A stretch of DNA of 64,000 bases from RGIG1681 sp045594425. GTDB taxonomy: Bacteria > Bacillota > Clostridia > Christensenellales > UBA1242. The position numbers and the translations under genes are program-made. Location of the stretch: NCBI GenBank assembly GCA_045594425.1, contig JAZNYK010000006.1, forward strand, positions 1-64,000. The letters are read 5' to 3'. Positions 53,017 through 59,617 of the stretch are shown in pieces; position 1 is the stretch's first letter; every line of letters starts with the position of its first letter. A model generated the notes under the pieces. It worked only from the letters and a program-made list of their open reading frames with translations, did no database searches and was not told where the DNA came from.

Positions 53017-54303
53017 TTATTTCTTTTTTTCAATAACAGATTTACCACCCATGTATGGTCTTAACACTTCAGGAACTGTGATTGAACCATCTTCATTATA
53101 GTTGTTTTCAAGAAGTGCAATAAGTCCACGAGGGCTAGCAAGAACAGTATTGTTTAATGTGTGAACATAGAATGTTCCATCAGCACCTTTTGCTCTAATG
53201 CCAAGACGGCGTGCTTGAGCATCCCCAAGATTTGAACAAGATGCAACTTCGAAGAATTTTTGTTGTCTTGGGCTCCATGCTTCAATATCACAAGATTTAA
53301 CTTTAAGGTCTGCAAGGTCACCTGAACAACATTCAAGTTGACGAACTGGAATATTAAGATTTCTGAAGATTTCAACTGTAAATCTCCACATTTTTTCATA
53401 CCAATCCATAGATTCTTCTGGTTTGCAAATAACAATCATTTCTTGCTTTTCAAATTGATGAACTCTATAAATTCCTCTTTCTTCAAGACCATGAGCACCA
53501 CCCTCTTTTCTAAAGCATGGTGAATATGATGTGTATGTTGCTGGAAGTTCAGTTTCTTTCAAAATTTGGTCTTTAAATTTACCAATCATTGAGTGTTCAC
53601 TTGTTCCAATCAAATAAAGGTCTTCGCCTTCAATTTTATACATCATGGCATCCATTTCTGCAAAACTCATAACACCAGTAACAACGTCACTTCTAATCAT
53701 GAATGGTGGAATTGCATAAGTGAATCCTTTTTCAATCATATAATCTCTGCCATAAGCAATCATTGCTTCATGAAGTCTTGCAGCGTCACCCAAAAGATAA
53801 TAGAATCCGCTTCCAGAAGTTCTGCCAGCAGCATCTTTATCAAGACCTGCAATACCTTCCAAAATGTCAGCATTATATGGAATTTCATAAGCAGGAACGG
53901 TTGCTTCACCAAATCTTTCAACTTCAACGTTTTCACTGTCATCTTTACCAACAGGAACCGAAGCATCTAAAATATTTGGAATAAGCATCATTCTCTTTTT
54001 TACTTCATCGTCAATTTCACCTTGTCTTGCTTCAATTTGAACGATTCTTTCTGCATTAGCCTTAACAATAGCCTTGATTTTTTCTGCTTCTTCAAAATTC
54101 TTTTCTTTCATAAACTTTCCAACTTCAGCCGAAAGTTTGTTTCTTGAAGCACGGAGTTCATCACCTTCTTGCTTAAGCGAGCGATTCTCCTTATCAAGAC
54201 TAATAACCTCATCAACAAGAGGAAGTTTTTCATCTTGGAATTTCTTTTTAATATTTTCTCTAACAACATCTGGGTTGTTTCTGATTATGTTTATGTCAAT
54301 CAT
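53017..54303 (-). CDS. serS: Seryl-tRNA synthetase
   Basis: A 428-residue class II synthetase. MIDINIIRNNPDVVRENIKKK opens the long tRNA-binding coiled coil (to about 110). The catalytic core holds TSEHSMIG, PCFRKEGGAHGLEERGIYRVHQFEKQE (motif 2) and NNTVLASPRGLIALLENN (motif 3). It charges tRNA-Ser. AAGGAGG lies before the ATG. The leader (54304-54361) is too short for a T-box. Confidence 0.97.
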   Translation of the reverse strand: MIDINIIRNNPDVVRENIKKKFQDEKLPLVDEVISLDKENRSLKQEGDELRASRNKLSAEVGKFMKEKNFEEAEKIKAIVKANAERIVQIEARQGEIDDEVKKRMMLIPNILDASVPVGKDDSENVEVERFGEATVPAYEIPYNADILEGIAGLDKDAAGRTSGSGFYYLLGDAARLHEAMIAYGRDYMIEKGFTYAIPPFMIRSDVVTGVMSFAEMDAMMYKIEGEDLYLIGTSEHSMIGKFKDQILKETELPATYTSYSPCFRKEGGAHGLEERGIYRVHQFEKQEMIVICKPEESMDWYEKMWRFTVEIFRNLNIPVRQLECCSGDLADLKVKSCDIEAWSPRQQKFFEVASCSNLGDAQARRLGIRAKGADGTFYVHTLNNTVLASPRGLIALLENNYNEDGSITVPEVLRPYMGGKSVIEKKK

Positions 54304-54361
54304 TTAATTTCCTCCTTTTGATAACATGGTTTTATGATACCACTAAATTTACCCTTGTGCA

Positions 54362-54394
54362 ATAAAAAAAGACAGATTTGCCTGCCTTTTTTTG
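54362..54394 (-). terminator. Terminator of the small GlmU-fragment gene
   Basis: A GGCAG/CTGTC hairpin with flanking A/T pairs and seven T on the minus strand, between the small beta-helix gene and serS. Confidence 0.75.
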
Positions 54395-54418
54395 TTATAA
54401 ATCACAAGATACCAGTTA

Positions 54419-54796
54419 TTATTTATCAATTTTATTACATAAAATCTTATTTTCAAACACAATAGAGCCTGAAACTATCACTGAAGAAGGTTCCATCTCA
54501 GAATTTTTCAATTCCGAAAAAGCACCCACTCTAGAATGTTCACCCAAAGCAGATTTTTTTATGTGTGAAAATGGTCCAACTGCCGAACATTTTCCAAGTT
54601 TTGAATTTTCAATAACTGAAGTATAAATTTTTGACCCTTTGCCAATAATTGAATTTGAAATATAACAGTTTGGGAATATAGTAACATTATCTTCAATCAC
54701 TGAGGTTCCCTCAATGCGGTTATTTTCATAAATTATGACATTTTTTCCAATGCGGACACGTTTGTCAATGAACACTGATTTTTTATCTTTTAGCAC
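54419..54796 (-). CDS. Small left-handed beta-helix protein, GlmU C-domain-like
   Basis: 125 residues made almost entirely of hexapeptide repeats. RIGKNVIIYENNRIEGTSVIEDN and KCSAVGPFSHIKKSALGEHSRVG match the middle of the GlmU acetyltransferase helix (AVGPFAHLRPG..., then NFVEIKKA, here AFSELKNS). The catalytic-His segment HLSYIGDA is missing. It may be a structural piece or pair with the degenerate GlmU-like protein at 6838-7926. The GTG start at 54796 has AAGGA 8 bases upstream, but a stronger AGGAGG is 7 bases before an in-frame ATA codon at 54814 (see findings). Confidence 0.7.
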   Translation of the reverse strand: MLKDKKSVFIDKRVRIGKNVIIYENNRIEGTSVIEDNVTIFPNCYISNSIIGKGSKIYTSVIENSKLGKCSAVGPFSHIKKSALGEHSRVGAFSELKNSEMEPSSVIVSGSIVFENKILCNKIDK

Positions 54797-54924
54797 AAAA
54801 TCATTCCTTTTTATAACTCCACCTCCTCAAAAAGGCTATGTTATATGGTATGATTTTTGTTAAAAAATTGTCAAATAAATCAAAAAAGTCATAAAAGCAT
54901 TACTATTTATCGCTGTAAAGCATG

Positions 54925-54940
54925 AAAATATCGATATTTT
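54925..54940. promoter_or_regulatory. Perfect 16-base palindrome upstream of the HU gene
   Basis: AAAATATCGATATTTT lies between the divergent small beta-helix and HU genes, about 35 bases before the HU -35 box. It could bind a dimeric regulator; AT-rich palindromes also arise by chance. Confidence 0.35.
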
Positions 54941-54974
54941 TGTAAAATTTTCTTAAAAAAGGCTTAAATTTGTT

Positions 54975-55002
54975 TTGAATTATTTTTTTAATGTGTTATA
55001 GT
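54975..55002 (+). promoter_or_regulatory. Sigma-A promoter of the HU gene
   Basis: TTGAAT (54975-54980), 16 bases, TATAGT (54997-55002), about 50 bases before the ATG. Confidence 0.65.
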
Positions 55003-55051
55003 TGATGTAGTAAGTAAGGTTTAAAAAACCAAAAATTAGGAGGAATTACTT

Positions 55052-55327
55052 ATGAATAAAAATGAATTTTTAAGAACAATTGCTGACAAAACAGAATCAA
55101 CAATCAAAGATGCAAACGCATTCTATGAAGCATTTGTTGCAACAGTTCAAGAAGCAATGAAAGCAGATGACAAAATCACACTTGTAGGTTTTGGTACATT
55201 TGTTGCAAAGCATAAGGCTGCTTGTGTTCGTCCAAACCCACAAAAACCAGGCGAAACAATCAAAGTTGCTGCTTGCAATGTTCCAGCATTGAAATTCGGA
55301 AAAAGTTTCAAAGATTCTATCAACTAA
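55052..55327 (+). CDS. hup: HU-family DNA-binding protein
   Basis: The 91 residues match HU: MNKNEFLRTIADKTESTIKDA, ITLVGFGTFVAKHK, then the arm region VRPNPQKPGETIKVAACNVPALKFGKSFKDSIN. It bends and compacts DNA as a dimer. The arm reads RPNPQKPGETIKV instead of RxGRNPxTGxxI, so DNA contact may differ a little. AGGAGG precedes the ATG. Confidence 0.95.
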   Translation: MNKNEFLRTIADKTESTIKDANAFYEAFVATVQEAMKADDKITLVGFGTFVAKHKAACVRPNPQKPGETIKVAACNVPALKFGKSFKDSIN

Positions 55328-55330
55328 TAA

Positions 55331-55363
55331 AAAAATTCAGCATTTATGTGCTGAATTTTTTAT
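55331..55363 (+). terminator. Intrinsic terminator of the HU gene
   Basis: AAAAATTCAGCA pairs with TGCTGAATTTTT, loop TTTATG, then T residues. It isolates the gat promoter from HU transcription. Confidence 0.88.
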
Positions 55364-55378
55364 TTGCTGGCAAAAACA

Positions 55379-55407
55379 TTGACATCTCTCACCTTTTATA
55401 ATATAAT
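55379..55407 (+). promoter_or_regulatory. Perfect consensus promoter of the gatCAB leader
   Basis: TTGACA (55379-55384), exactly 17 bases, TATAAT (55402-55407). Transcription should begin near 55414, 24 bases before the leader-peptide ATG. Confidence 0.92.
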
Positions 55408-55437
55408 TCTTGTAGTATCATTTTACAGGGAATTTTT

Positions 55438-55485
55438 ATGGTAAAAGTAAACAACAATAACAACAATAATAATTTCATTGGGTAA
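55438..55485 (+). CDS. Poly-Asn leader peptide of gatCAB (15 residues)
   Basis: The frame ATG-GTA-AAA-GTA, then AAC AAC AAT AAC AAC AAT AAT AAT, then TTC ATT GGG TAA encodes MVKVNNNNNNNNFIG. AGGG lies 7 bases before the ATG. The Asn codons end 44 bases before the terminator left arm. A short reading frame holding a run of the amino acid whose tRNA supply the downstream genes control is the hallmark of an attenuation leader. It is not expected to have a function as a peptide. Confidence 0.85.
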   Translation: MVKVNNNNNNNNFIG

Positions 55486-55556
55486 TTATCATTGCTCTTG
55501 TTTTTGTTGCTTAAAAAAGTAAACACCTAAAAACAAGAGGTGTTTACTTTTTTTTA
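55450..55556 (+). promoter_or_regulatory. Attenuator of gatCAB (alternative RNA helices)
   Basis: Three helices can be drawn. 1:2, protector: Asn codons 55452-55463 with 55498-55509 (11 of 12 pairs). 2:3, antiterminator: CTCTTGTTTTT (55495-55505) with AAAAACAAGAG (55529-55539), 11 perfect pairs. 3:4, terminator: 55515-55528 with 55538-55551. A ribosome stalled on the Asn codons blocks 1:2 and allows 2:3; one that reaches the stop (55483-55485) covers the start of region 2 and lets the terminator form. This reading is inferred from the sequence. Confidence 0.8.
55513..55556 (+). terminator. Intrinsic terminator before gatC
   Basis: AAAAGTAAACACCT (55515-55528) pairs with AGGTGTTTACTTTT (55538-55551), 9-base loop, T run 55548-55555. 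It lies between the leader peptide and gatC on the coding strand, where a constitutive terminator would silence the operon. Confidence 0.93.
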
Positions 55557-55578
55557 TTACCATTCAAAAGGAGATATC

Positions 55579-55866
55579 ATGAAAGAAATAACAGACAAAC
55601 AAATCGAACATTTAGTAGACCTTTCTTCGCTTTCTCTTTCAGACAGCGAAAAGTCAAAAATGAAAAAAAACCTTGAAGAAATTCTTGTATTCGTAGACAA
55701 AATTGCTGGCATTGATGCAAGCAATGTTTACATTGAACCATCATCTTCAACCTTGGACAATCTTCGTGAAGATGTGGTTTTGCCTAGCATTTCTCAAGAA
55801 GAAGCACTTAAAAATGCTCCTGCAAAAGAAAACGGCGCTTACGTTGTGTCAAAGGTGGTGGATTAA
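55579..55866 (+). CDS. gatC: Asp/Glu-tRNA amidotransferase subunit C
   Basis: A 95-residue GatC: TDKQIEHLVDLSSLSLSDSEKSKMKKNLEEILVFVDKI and LREDVVLPSISQEEALKNAP match the family. It stabilises the GatA-GatB complex. AAAAGGAG precedes ATG 55579, and 13 upstream in-frame residues are discarded because they lie in the terminator. Its stop overlaps the gatA start (TAATG). Confidence 0.95.
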   Translation: MKEITDKQIEHLVDLSSLSLSDSEKSKMKKNLEEILVFVDKIAGIDASNVYIEPSSSTLDNLREDVVLPSISQEEALKNAPAKENGAYVVSKVVD

Positions 55867-57305
55867 TGGATTATGCAAGTCTTTCAATGAGGGAAATCAT
55901 TGAACTTATTAAACTTAAAAAAGTAACCTCTTATGAACTTGTTTCATATTATTTTGACAGAATCAAAAAATTTGAAGATAAAAATGCCGTTCTTGAAATT
56001 TTTGAAGATGCTCTTGAAATTGCAAAACAAAAAGATGAATATGCAAAAACTCATGCAGACCTTCCTATTCTTCATGGCGTGCCAATTTTGTTAAAAGATA
56101 ACATTTCATACAAAGACCACAAACTCACCTGCTCTTCTAAATTTTTGGAAGACTATGTATCAATTTACAACGCAACTGTAACCCAAAAACTTATTGATGC
56201 TGGTGCCATTATCATCGGAAGAACCAACATGGACGAATTTGCTATGGGTGGTTCAACTGAAAACAGTGCTTTTGGTGTAACAAAAAATGCTTTAGATGAT
56301 ACTAGAGTTTCAGGTGGTTCAAGTGGCGGAAGCGCCGCTGCGATGGCTTTAGGGCTTGCAAGCATAACTCTTGGAAGTGACACAGGTGGTTCAATCAGAC
56401 AACCTGCTTCATTTAACGGAGTTGTTGGACTAAAACCAACTTATGGCAGAGTTTCAAGATTTGGTTTGGTTGCATTTGCAAGCAGTCTTGACCAAATTGG
56501 ACCTATTGCAAAAACAACCGAAGACGTTGCAATTTTAATGAATGTTATTTCTGGAAAAGACCCAAAAGACCAAACTTCTAGCGGGAAACCAGTTCCAAAT
56601 TTCTGTGAATATTTGGGTTGTGACGTAAAAGGCAAAGTTTTTGGTGTTCCATCAGAAATTTTAAAACTTATAAAAACAACACCTTATGAAAACAAATACA
56701 GCAATTTGTTTAAGTTCTTGCATGACAATGGTGCAAAAATCAAAGAAATCACCATTCCTCATTATGAAATTAGCCTTTCAGCATACTATGTTTTGTCACC
56801 AGCGGAAGCATCAAGCAACCTTGGCAGATTTGACGGTATAAAATACACCAAACGTGATAAAGACGCTTACAAACTTGATGAAATTTTGTCTAACAGCAGA
56901 ACAAAGTTCTTTGGACCTGAAGTAAAACGCAGAATTATGCTTGGAAACTTCGTTTTGTCAAGTGGTTATTTTGATGCATATTACACCAAATCAAAAAAGA
57001 TAAAATCATTGCTTAAACAAGAAGTTATTGATGCTTTTAAAGATATTGATGCAATTTTGATGCCAACAACCTATGGTGAGGCGTTCAAAATCGGCGAAAA
57101 ATCAAAAGACCCAGTGTCTATGTATGCAGAAGATATGTTCACAATTTTTGCAAACTTAACTGAAGTTCCTGCAATTTCTGTTCCATTTGCAAAAGGAGAA
57201 AACGGAATGCCTCTTGGTCTTCAAATTTTGGGCAAACATTTTGAAGAATCAACAATTATTGGCTTTGCTAACTTTATTGAAAAAAACTATAAGGAGAACG
57301 CATAA
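55866..57305 (+). CDS. gatA: Asp/Glu-tRNA amidotransferase subunit A
   Basis: The amidase subunit that frees ammonia from glutamine or asparagine. In 479 residues the catalytic triad is visible: Lys in LLKDNI (about 77), cis-Ser in SDTGGSIRQPASF (about 174), and the nucleophile Ser in VSGGSSGGSAAAMALG (about 150). With GatB it converts Asp-tRNA(Asn) and Glu-tRNA(Gln) to the amidated forms. Both junctions with gatC and gatB are TAATG, so the three subunits are translationally coupled. Confidence 0.96.
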   Translation: MDYASLSMREIIELIKLKKVTSYELVSYYFDRIKKFEDKNAVLEIFEDALEIAKQKDEYAKTHADLPILHGVPILLKDNISYKDHKLTCSSKFLEDYVSIYNATVTQKLIDAGAIIIGRTNMDEFAMGGSTENSAFGVTKNALDDTRVSGGSSGGSAAAMALGLASITLGSDTGGSIRQPASFNGVVGLKPTYGRVSRFGLVAFASSLDQIGPIAKTTEDVAILMNVISGKDPKDQTSSGKPVPNFCEYLGCDVKGKVFGVPSEILKLIKTTPYENKYSNLFKFLHDNGAKIKEITIPHYEISLSAYYVLSPAEASSNLGRFDGIKYTKRDKDAYKLDEILSNSRTKFFGPEVKRRIMLGNFVLSSGYFDAYYTKSKKIKSLLKQEVIDAFKDIDAILMPTTYGEAFKIGEKSKDPVSMYAEDMFTIFANLTEVPAISVPFAKGENGMPLGLQILGKHFEESTIIGFANFIEKNYKENA

Positions 57306-58729
57306 TGAAATCAGATTATGAAATTAACATTGGTCTTGAAATTCACGCTGAACTAAAAACCGAAACCAAAGTTTTTTGCGGATGCAAAAACAGTTTTGGT
57401 GATGCTCCAAACACTAATGTTTGCCCTGTTTGTATTGGACTTCCTGGTTCGCTCCCTGTAATCAACAAACAAGCAGTTGTGCTTGCAATAAAAGCGGGTC
57501 TTGCTCTTGGATGTCACATTTCCCCTATTGTTTCTTTTGATAGAAAACATTACTTCTATCCAGACCTTCCAAAAGCCTATCAAATCAGTCAAAACGACAA
57601 ACCAATTTGTGTTGGCGGTGGAATCAAGTTAGACAGCGGAAAGTTTGTTCGCTTTAACCATATCCATTTGGAAGAAGATGCTGGAAAACTCATCCATGAC
57701 CCACTAACCGACCAAACATATATCGACTACAATCGTGGTGGCGTTCCACTTATTGAACACGTTACAGAAGTAGACCTTTCATCTGCTGATGAAGCGGTTG
57801 AATTTTTAACAAAACTTCGTCAAACCCTTATTTTTGCCGATGTTGCATCATGCAAAATGGAACAAGGCGGTATGCGTTGTGACGTTAACCTTTCAGTTAA
57901 AAAGAAAGATGACCCTTGGTTTGGAACCAAAGTTGAAATGAAAAACCTTAACAGTTTTAAATCTGTTCACAGAGCAATTGAATATGAAGCAAATCGTCAA
58001 ATCACAGAACTTGAAAACGGCGGAAAGATTGTTCAAGAAACTCGCCGTTGGGACGACACAAAAGGTATTTCTTACGCAATGAGAACTAAAGAAGAAAGCA
58101 AAGACTACAGATATATGCCAGAACCTGATGCAAGAACCCTTTTGCTTTCAGTTGCAGATGTTGAAAATATCCGTAAAACTTTACCAAAAACACCTGCTGA
58201 ACGCTTTGAAACATACACAAAAGAATATGGCCTTCCTGAATATGACTCAAATATCTTGATTTCAGAAAAATTCATTTCAGACTATTTTGACAATTGTTTA
58301 AAAATTTACAATCAACCAAAAACTCTTTCAAACTGGATTATGACAGACCTTTTAAAACTATTGAAAGAAGCAAGTTATTCTGACCTTGACGACATTATTT
58401 CAGAAGAAAATCTTTGCACAATTATAAAACTTTTGGATGATAGAAAAATTTCAAGAAACATTGCAAAAGATTTGTTTATTAAAACAATCGAAACAAAGCA
58501 AAATCCAATGGATATTGCCACACGAGAAAATCTCATTGAAACAATTACACCTGAAACAATAATGTCTATTGTTGACGGCATTTTAGCCGAAAAACCAGAC
58601 CTTTTTGAACAATATAAAGTTGAACCAGACAAAATCACAAACTTTATTGTTGGTGGCGTTATGAAGCAAACAAAAGGTAAAGCAGATGCTTCTTTTGTTA
58701 AAGAATACGTTGCAAAAAAATTTAATTAA
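57305..58729 (+). CDS. gatB: Asp/Glu-tRNA amidotransferase subunit B
   Basis: The kinase/tRNA-binding subunit. The 474 residues start NIGLEIHAELKTETKVFCGCKNSFG and contain the zinc cysteines CGC...CPVC, RKHYFYPDLPKAYQISQ, LEEDAGKL, RGGVPLIEHVTEVD, MEQGGMRCDVNLSV and the C-terminal tail domain. Whether the enzyme serves Asn, Gln or both depends on which AsnRS and GlnRS genes exist elsewhere; the leader points to Asn. Confidence 0.97.
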   Translation: MKSDYEINIGLEIHAELKTETKVFCGCKNSFGDAPNTNVCPVCIGLPGSLPVINKQAVVLAIKAGLALGCHISPIVSFDRKHYFYPDLPKAYQISQNDKPICVGGGIKLDSGKFVRFNHIHLEEDAGKLIHDPLTDQTYIDYNRGGVPLIEHVTEVDLSSADEAVEFLTKLRQTLIFADVASCKMEQGGMRCDVNLSVKKKDDPWFGTKVEMKNLNSFKSVHRAIEYEANRQITELENGGKIVQETRRWDDTKGISYAMRTKEESKDYRYMPEPDARTLLLSVADVENIRKTLPKTPAERFETYTKEYGLPEYDSNILISEKFISDYFDNCLKIYNQPKTLSNWIMTDLLKLLKEASYSDLDDIISEENLCTIIKLLDDRKISRNIAKDLFIKTIETKQNPMDIATRENLIETITPETIMSIVDGILAEKPDLFEQYKVEPDKITNFIVGGVMKQTKGKADASFVKEYVAKKFN

Positions 58730-58731
58730 CA

Positions 58732-58766
58732 AAAAAAGGACTTTGAAATTCAAAGTTCTTTTTTTT
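58732..58766 (+). terminator. Bidirectional terminator between gatB and DUF3267
   Basis: AAAGGACTTTGAA pairs with TTCAAAGTTCTTT with a G-U step and runs on both strands. It ends both converging units. Confidence 0.85.
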
Positions 58767-58779
58767 ATTGCAAAATATT

Positions 58780-59358
58780 TTATTCTTCAGTTTTAGAAAA
58801 AACTGTCATAACTGTTCCTGTATCTTGAACAATATCTGTTTTCTTTATTCCTGCAAACTTGAAAGCAATAAACAAATCACCGCTAGATGACGATATGTTT
58901 ATAATTTGCAAAGTAAAAATCACCCAAAACCAATCATAAGATACAATTGCATTGACAATTCCAAGAACAATTCCCCACACTAAAACTGGTGCTAATGCAA
59001 TTATAATGTATGCACCTTTTGAAAAATATTCATCAGAACCTGCATAAGCATACATACCCTTAAATCCAAATTTTAAGTGTTTTGCACCAAAACATTTCAT
59101 TGTTAACCCATGAACCGCCTCATGCAAAATCACATATAAAATAAAGCCAATAGCAATAACAACAACTTTCAAAAGAACACTATTCATAGAAGAATGTTCA
59201 CTAACAATTGAATTTATTGGAACAAAATAATTCATACAAAAAATCATAACCAGCATAATTGCAACTGCAAGCAAATTAACAATAAGCATTTGCTTGTTTG
59301 CCTTAAGGTCCACTTTTTGAGATTCTTTATAATTACTTGGCAATTCTTGATAAACCAT
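58780..59358 (-). CDS. DUF3267 membrane zincin-like protein
   Basis: About 192 residues, four hydrophobic segments. LHEAVHGLTMKCFGAKHLKFGFK carries a HExxH-type zinc motif (HEAVH) within the second helix, the hallmark of DUF3267 putative metalloproteases. A second conserved site, GDLFIAFKF, lies late. The substrate is unknown. ATG 59358 is set by GGAGAA; the DUF1858 gene upstream ends in a terminator, so this is a separate unit. Confidence 0.8.
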   Translation of the reverse strand: MVYQELPSNYKESQKVDLKANKQMLIVNLLAVAIMLVMIFCMNYFVPINSIVSEHSSMNSVLLKVVVIAIGFILYVILHEAVHGLTMKCFGAKHLKFGFKGMYAYAGSDEYFSKGAYIIIALAPVLVWGIVLGIVNAIVSYDWFWVIFTLQIINISSSSGDLFIAFKFAGIKKTDIVQDTGTVMTVFSKTEE

Positions 59359-59374
59359 AAGTATTCTCCATAAC

Positions 59375-59404
59375 AAAAAAAAGGAAAAATATTTTCCTTT
59401 TTTA
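59375..59404 (-). terminator. Terminator of the DUF1858 operon
   Basis: AAAAAGGAAAA pairs with TTTTCCTTTTT; T run on the minus strand. Confidence 0.75.
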
Positions 59405-59617
59405 TTATTTGTTTAAAAATTCGTTAATTTTTTCCATCATCAAATCAATGTCAACACCGTGAACAGCAGCCGCCTCTTCAAGAGTTTCCATTTGACTCAT
59501 AGGACATCCAAAGCAATGAAGACCAAAGCCCATCAAAACTTCTTTAACATTTGGATTGATATTCAAAACTTCACCAATTTGTGTTGTTTTTGTTACTTCA
59601 ATTTTCTTTTTTCTCAT
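59405..59617 (-). CDS. DUF1858 small disulfide-type protein
   Basis: A 70-residue protein: TTQIGEVLNINPNVKEVLMGFGLHCFGCPMSQMETLEEAAAVHGVD. The CxxC after GLHC and the METLEEAA helix are the DUF1858 signature. It may bind metal or take part in hybrid-cluster or redox chemistry; the role is unproven. Its ATG overlaps the stop of the long membrane protein (TAATG), so both are coupled. Confidence 0.9.
   Translation of the reverse strand: MRKKKIEVTKTTQIGEVLNINPNVKEVLMGFGLHCFGCPMSQMETLEEAAAVHGVDIDLMMEKINEFLNK

Noticed and set aside
54304..54420. A T-box riboswitch before serS
   Set aside because: The leader is about 58 bases between the previous terminator and the ATG; no T-box core or specifier loop fits.
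55408..55579. A T-box riboswitch before gatC
   Set aside because: The leader is too short and has no T-box consensus; the terminator is instead preceded by the poly-Asn frame.
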